Origin: an uncultured Luteitalea sp.
GTDB lineage: Bacteria > Acidobacteriota > Vicinamibacteria > Vicinamibacterales > Vicinamibacteraceae
Direction of reading: 5' to 3'
Assembly: GCA_934541105.1 (NCBI GenBank)
Contig: CAKTDA010000007.1
Location: 248,001 to 312,000, forward strand
Length of the DNA: 64,000 bases
The notes under the pieces were generated by a model. That model did no database searches and was not told the DNA's origin. It saw only the letters and a program-made list of their open reading frames with translations. Below, piece by piece: positions 60,288-64,000 of the stretch. Position 1 is the stretch's first letter. Every line of letters starts with the position of its first letter. The translations under genes and the position numbers were made by a program.

Positions 60288-60295
60288 GGGCTGTC

Positions 60296-61579
60296 ATGCC
60301 TGCAACAGACCGCGCGCTTCTCATCGGATGCCACGGCGGCGTCGGCCGTGCCCTGCTTGCCGCGCTCGAACACACGACGCCGGGACAGGCCGTGCTGGCC
60401 TCTCTCGACGCGCTCCTCCTCGCAGACCGGGAACCGCCCGATGCGCCACGGCCCGCCAACGCCATCGGCACCCTGCTGCCGCCTGTCGTCATCGAATCGG
60501 CCGACGATCTCGGGCGACTGGCCCGGGACCACGCCATCACGCAGGTCGTCGACGTGTCGTCGATCGACACGGTTGACTGCACGCAGGCGTGCGACTCGCT
60601 CGGCGCCGACTTTCTCTGCACCAGCGTCGAGGAGTGGTCCGGACAGCCACCGCTGCCGACCGACGAGGCGATCGCGCGCCTCCTCCCGCCGCGCCGCCCC
60701 GTCCTCGAGCGGCGCAGCCACCTTGTAGGAAGCGGGGCGAACCCGGGCATCGTGAACGCGCTCGTGTTCACCGCCATCGAGGAGTTCGCCCGGCGCGTGG
60801 ACGTCGCGCCGACGGTCGAGGCGCTGGAGATCGAGTCGATCCTCATCACCGAGGAGGACACGACGACCGAGACCGGTGCGTCGGCGTCCACCGACGTGTT
60901 TCCGATGACATGGAGCCCGCTCCACTGCCTCGAGGAACTGTTCGAGCCGGCGGCGTTCTGCGCGCGCGACGGGCGCGTCGAGAGCCTGGGACACGCCCCG
61001 ACGGCTCGCTGGTATCGCGCCCGCTGCGGCGACCGCGTGATCGACGGCATGGCCGTCCCGCACGAGGAGGTCGCCACGCTTGCGCGCCGGCTGCCGACAG
61101 TGGAGATTGCGTTCCTCTACCGCATCGCGCCGGCAGCCATCGAGACGCTGGCCGCCCATGCCGGTGCGCCGCCGCCGGCCACGTGCACGACGCACCGGCT
61201 CTGCCCCCCGTGGGCCACGGCGCTGACGGGCCGCGATCGCGTCGGCGTGCTCCTCGGCAGCCGCCGCTTCGGCGAGTTGTGGCAGGGGTTCGACACGGAC
61301 GTCGCGACAGGCCTCGCACTTGGCACAAACGCCACGCAACTCCAGGTGGCCGCGGGCATCGTGGCAGGCTGGAGCCAACTCGGCCGCCGCAAGGGCATCC
61401 ATTTCGTGGAGAATCTCGACTGCGCGCAGTTCGTCGACGTCGCGACCGCGGTGCTCGGCCCGCTCGTCGTCGTCCACGATCCCGACGCGCGTCCGCGGCC
61501 GCTCGCCGACCGCGCCGTACCGCCGCCCGCGGGGGCTGCCAGTGCCCACGCGGCCGTTCGCACACGACTGGCTGACTGA
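60296..61579 (+). CDS. Saccharopine dehydrogenase / homospermidine synthase-like protein
   Basis: The 427-residue protein has a Rossmann N-terminus (ALLIGCHGGVGRALLAALEH) and a central SHLVGSGANPGIVNALVFTA, the pattern of homospermidine synthase and carboxynorspermidine dehydrogenase. A later block is SSTDVFPMTWSPLHCLEEL-like. It could make a polyamine, but the C-terminal part is divergent from standard enzymes. ATG 60296 is supported by a -10-like box eight bases upstream. A lipoprotein gene follows 14 bases later. Confidence 0.68.
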   Translation: MPATDRALLIGCHGGVGRALLAALEHTTPGQAVLASLDALLLADREPPDAPRPANAIGTLLPPVVIESADDLGRLARDHAITQVVDVSSIDTVDCTQACDSLGADFLCTSVEEWSGQPPLPTDEAIARLLPPRRPVLERRSHLVGSGANPGIVNALVFTAIEEFARRVDVAPTVEALEIESILITEEDTTTETGASASTDVFPMTWSPLHCLEELFEPAAFCARDGRVESLGHAPTARWYRARCGDRVIDGMAVPHEEVATLARRLPTVEIAFLYRIAPAAIETLAAHAGAPPPATCTTHRLCPPWATALTGRDRVGVLLGSRRFGELWQGFDTDVATGLALGTNATQLQVAAGIVAGWSQLGRRKGIHFVENLDCAQFVDVATAVLGPLVVVHDPDARPRPLADRAVPPPAGAASAHAAVRTRLAD

Positions 61580-61593
61580 AGACGGAGTGCACG

Positions 61594-62880
61594 ATGCGCG
61601 CTCGCACGTTGATCATCCTGGTCTCACTTGCCATGACCATCTCATGCACGGGACGCGGCGACGACGCCGCGCCCGATTCCGGCACGGCGCCCGAGGCGCA
61701 GACGACGCAGGCGGCGCAGGCAGCACCCGCCAACTGGATCGAGGGCAAGGACTACACCGTCCTCGAACGCGCGCGCTTCATGGACGAGACCGGCTTCACG
61801 CAGCCGGCCGAGGCGTTCAGCGTGCTGTTGCCGCGCGGATGGACGCGCGAGGGCGGCATCGTCTGGAAGAGCCCGCAGACCTGTCGCTCCGAGATGGTGA
61901 GCGCGCACTGGACGACGGCGTCTGGCGATGGCGCCATCCGGTTCCGCTCGCTGCCGATGCACGGCTGGGCATGGTCCTCCGATCCGATGATGCTGCAGGC
62001 CCTGCAGATGCAGGCACAGCACGGCGGGTGCGAGGTGGGGATGGCCATCGACGCCGAGCGGTACCTGCGCGAGGTGTTCGTTCCGCGCGAACTGCAGGGC
62101 GCCACGATCACGGAGGTGCGCGAGAACGCCGAGGCCACGCGCACCCTGCAGGAGCAGCTCGCGGAGAAGCGCGGGCAGTTCAACGCCATGGGTGCGCAGG
62201 TCGAGTTCGCCCCGAGTGCCGTGATCGCGCGCTTGCGGTGGGACGACGGGACCGAAGGCGTGGCGTTCTGCTCGCTCTTCAACGTGGTGTCGACGATGCA
62301 GAACCCGTACACGGGCGGGATGCAGCGGACGAGCAACAGCATGGCGAACGAGCGGAGCGTGATGCGGTTCCCCGCAAGCCGCCGCGCGGAGGCCGAGACC
62401 GTGCTGGCAAACCTCAAGTCGAGTTTCCGCACGAACCCGCAGTGGCAGTCGGCCATCGAGGGCTACTTCCGGCGCCTCAGCCAGCAGGACAACGTCGTCC
62501 ATCACCAGCGCATGCAGGCCATTGCCGATCAGACCGCCGCCAACGCGCGGGCCCACGCACAGCGCATGGCCGACATCCAGGCTCAGGGCGCAGCAAGCAC
62601 GCAGCGGTTCCAGCAGCGGATGGCCGACATGGACCAGAGCATGCGGAGCTGGGAGACGCAGCAGGCCGGCCAGGACCGCATGCACACCGCGTTCGTGCAG
62701 GGCATCCGCGAGGTGGAGACGTGGCAGGGCGGCGATGGCAAGGTGGAGTTGAGCAGCGGCTACGACCAGGCGTGGAGCCGCGGCGATGGCAGCTACATCA
62801 TCAGCAACTCGCCGTCGTTCGATCCGCGCACGGCATTCCAGGACCAGAACTGGCAGGAGCTGACGCGTGCCAAGCCGTAA
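61594..62880 (+). CDS. Putative lipoprotein of unknown function
   Basis: The 428-residue protein starts MRARTLIILVSLAMTISCTG, with a possible lipobox cysteine at residue 18 (TISC, not an ideal match). The body begins with a domain that resembles a secreted folded unit (DETGFTQPAEAFSVLLPRGW), continues with a helical, Gln- and Met-rich coiled-coil-like region (about 280-360), and ends in a compact domain. No catalytic motif is recognised. A GGAG ribosome-binding site precedes the ATG. It overlaps the next gene by 14 bases. Confidence 0.6.
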   Translation: MRARTLIILVSLAMTISCTGRGDDAAPDSGTAPEAQTTQAAQAAPANWIEGKDYTVLERARFMDETGFTQPAEAFSVLLPRGWTREGGIVWKSPQTCRSEMVSAHWTTASGDGAIRFRSLPMHGWAWSSDPMMLQALQMQAQHGGCEVGMAIDAERYLREVFVPRELQGATITEVRENAEATRTLQEQLAEKRGQFNAMGAQVEFAPSAVIARLRWDDGTEGVAFCSLFNVVSTMQNPYTGGMQRTSNSMANERSVMRFPASRRAEAETVLANLKSSFRTNPQWQSAIEGYFRRLSQQDNVVHHQRMQAIADQTAANARAHAQRMADIQAQGAASTQRFQQRMADMDQSMRSWETQQAGQDRMHTAFVQGIREVETWQGGDGKVELSSGYDQAWSRGDGSYIISNSPSFDPRTAFQDQNWQELTRAKP

Positions 62881-64000
62881 GGGCTGGCCGACACGACGAG
62901 CCGGCGCAGCCGCGATCGCGCTCGTGGCGGTCGCGTGCGCGTCAGGCGAGCCCCCCGCTCCCCCTCCGGATCTCCTGATCCGGAACGTCACGATCGTCTC
63001 GCCGGAGCGGGACGCGCCGTATGGCCCGACCGACGTCGCCATCACCGGAGACCGCATCACGGCGATCGAGGCCGGCCTGCCGACCCACGGCCTGCAGCCA
63101 GACAGGGTTCTCGACGGCACCGGACGGTTCCTCACGCCGGGGCTGATCGACAGCCACGTCCACCTGTCCACGATTCCCGGCATGCACGGCGGGCACGAGG
63201 CCGAGTTCCCGGACGTGGCCGCGCGGGCGCGTGCCCAGGTGCCGCGGAGCTACCTGTACTTCGGCTTCACGTCAGTCGTGGACCTCATCGCGACGGCCGA
63301 CACCATCGCGGCGTGGAACGCCTTGGACGTCAGGCCGCACGCGTATTTCGGGATGGGTGCGCCCATCATGGACGGCTACCCGACGCAGGCAATCCCGAAG
63401 CCCGAGCGGTATCGCGCGGTGCCGACGTTCCTCTTCGATCCGACGCGCCCCGAACAGTTCCCCACGGACCTGAATCGCGACGAGCACACGCCGCGCGCGA
63501 TCGTGGACCGCGCTGCGGCCCAGGGCGCCCGTGCCGTGAAGACCTTTCATGAGGACGGCTTCGGCGCGAGGCGCGACATCCCCGTGCCGCCGCGCGAGGT
63601 GCTCGAGGCGCTCGTCGCAGCCGCGCGCGATCGCGGGCTGCCCGTGCTGCTGCATGCAAATTCCACGGGCGCGCAGGCGGCTGGCGTCGAGAGTGGGGTG
63701 CACGCCCTCGCGCATGGCCTGTGGACGTGGGATGCACCCGATGCACCGGAACTGCCCGCAGCGGTGCGTGCCGTCCTCGACGGCGTGATCGCGAAGGACA
63801 TCGCGTACCAGCCGACGATCCAGGTCCTGTATGGCGAGCGCGACCTCTTCGATCCGGGGTTCCTGGGCCGGGCCGACGTCCGGGCCGCGGTGCCCGCCGA
63901 GGTGCTCGCGTGGTACGCGAGCGAGCCCGGGCAGTGGCTGACGCGGGAGATGCGCGACTTCCCGCCCGTGGCGCAACTCGAGGCAGCGGGCCGGTGGGAG
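62867..64000 (+). CDS. Amidohydrolase family lipoprotein (partial)
   Basis: The frame runs from GTG 62867 to the window edge, 378 codons, so the C-terminus is missing. The N-terminal leader ALVAVACAS holds a probable lipobox. An amidohydrolase barrel follows: TPGLIDSHVHLSTI (HxH metal ligands near residue 92-94), FGFTSVVDLI, AVKTFHED (bridging Lys) and LPVLLHANST (His ligand). This resembles imidazolonepropionase-like enzymes, which hydrolyse cyclic amides. The end of the barrel (His and Asp ligands) is beyond the window. The start overlaps the stop of the lipoprotein by 14 bases. Confidence 0.8.
   Translation, partial: MPSRKGWPTRRAGAAAIALVAVACASGEPPAPPPDLLIRNVTIVSPERDAPYGPTDVAITGDRITAIEAGLPTHGLQPDRVLDGTGRFLTPGLIDSHVHLSTIPGMHGGHEAEFPDVAARARAQVPRSYLYFGFTSVVDLIATADTIAAWNALDVRPHAYFGMGAPIMDGYPTQAIPKPERYRAVPTFLFDPTRPEQFPTDLNRDEHTPRAIVDRAAAQGARAVKTFHEDGFGARRDIPVPPREVLEALVAAARDRGLPVLLHANSTGAQAAGVESGVHALAHGLWTWDAPDAPELPAAVRAVLDGVIAKDIAYQPTIQVLYGERDLFDPGFLGRADVRAAVPAEVLAWYASEPGQWLTREMRDFPPVAQLEAAGRWE

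Overview
The window is a very GC-rich, gene-dense stretch of chromosome from a Gram-negative bacterium that makes lipid A, Kdo and heptose. Several traits fit Acidobacteriota, most likely class Vicinamibacteria: an Oar-like TonB receptor with a carboxypeptidase-regulatory domain, many Tat- and Sec-exported sugar enzymes, exported PQQ-free dehydrogenase-like proteins, NtrC-type signalling, and recurrent ATGA/GTGA coupled genes. This placement is inference from gene content; no rRNA is present to confirm it.

Layout. Positions 1-1822 hold the 5' part of an Oar-like TonB receptor. Positions 2031-5611 are a tightly overlapping minus-strand heptose operon (gmhB, heptose kinase, heptose adenylyltransferase, heptosyltransferase I-like, ICMT-like methyltransferase). 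A sodium:solute symporter follows, then a REP-associated tyrosine transposase embedded in its own family of palindromes (7126-7849). Positions 7868-12199 are the lipid A/Kdo operon (waaA, lpxK, lpxL-like, waaF). Positions 12428-16057 hold gap, pgk, tpiA, secG and tRNA-Leu(GAG), followed by an array of decayed tRNA-like repeats and a gene-poor relic zone with a broken TonB C-terminal domain.

Positions 17278-22798 hold an exported M14 carboxypeptidase and a cluster of exported sugar oxidoreductase/isomerases. Two divergent alkaline phosphatases follow, then a GNAT enzyme, a MacB-like ABC exporter (adaptor, permease, ATPase), and a YceI / outer-membrane protein / SRPBCC set. Positions 33770-36887 hold a PAS histidine kinase and its sigma-54 response regulator, followed by a DUF1573-like protein. 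Two tandem paralogous secreted proteins of unknown function (37968-40672) sit divergent from an exopolysaccharide cluster (two GT4 enzymes, an O-antigen-ligase-like protein, a TPR protein).

Positions 44855-48982 hold a VCBS-repeat protein and a large secreted protein with a four-fold repeated domain. A second REP cluster (49027-49251) lies before an operon joining a TonB receptor to an unusual M1-M28-PDZ protease fusion. The end carries an EEP nuclease-family protein, a nucleotidyltransferase-like protein, an RDD/bactofilin-like membrane protein with an ECF sigma factor and putative anti-sigma, a sialidase, a homospermidine-synthase-like protein, a lipoprotein and a truncated amidohydrolase.

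Two themes cross the window. First, a dispersed palindrome family whose stems vary in a compensated way accompanies a RAYT-type transposase. Second, many first genes have a TANNNT box only 7-9 bases before the start codon, suggesting leaderless transcripts. No CRISPR array, prophage or classical defence system was seen.
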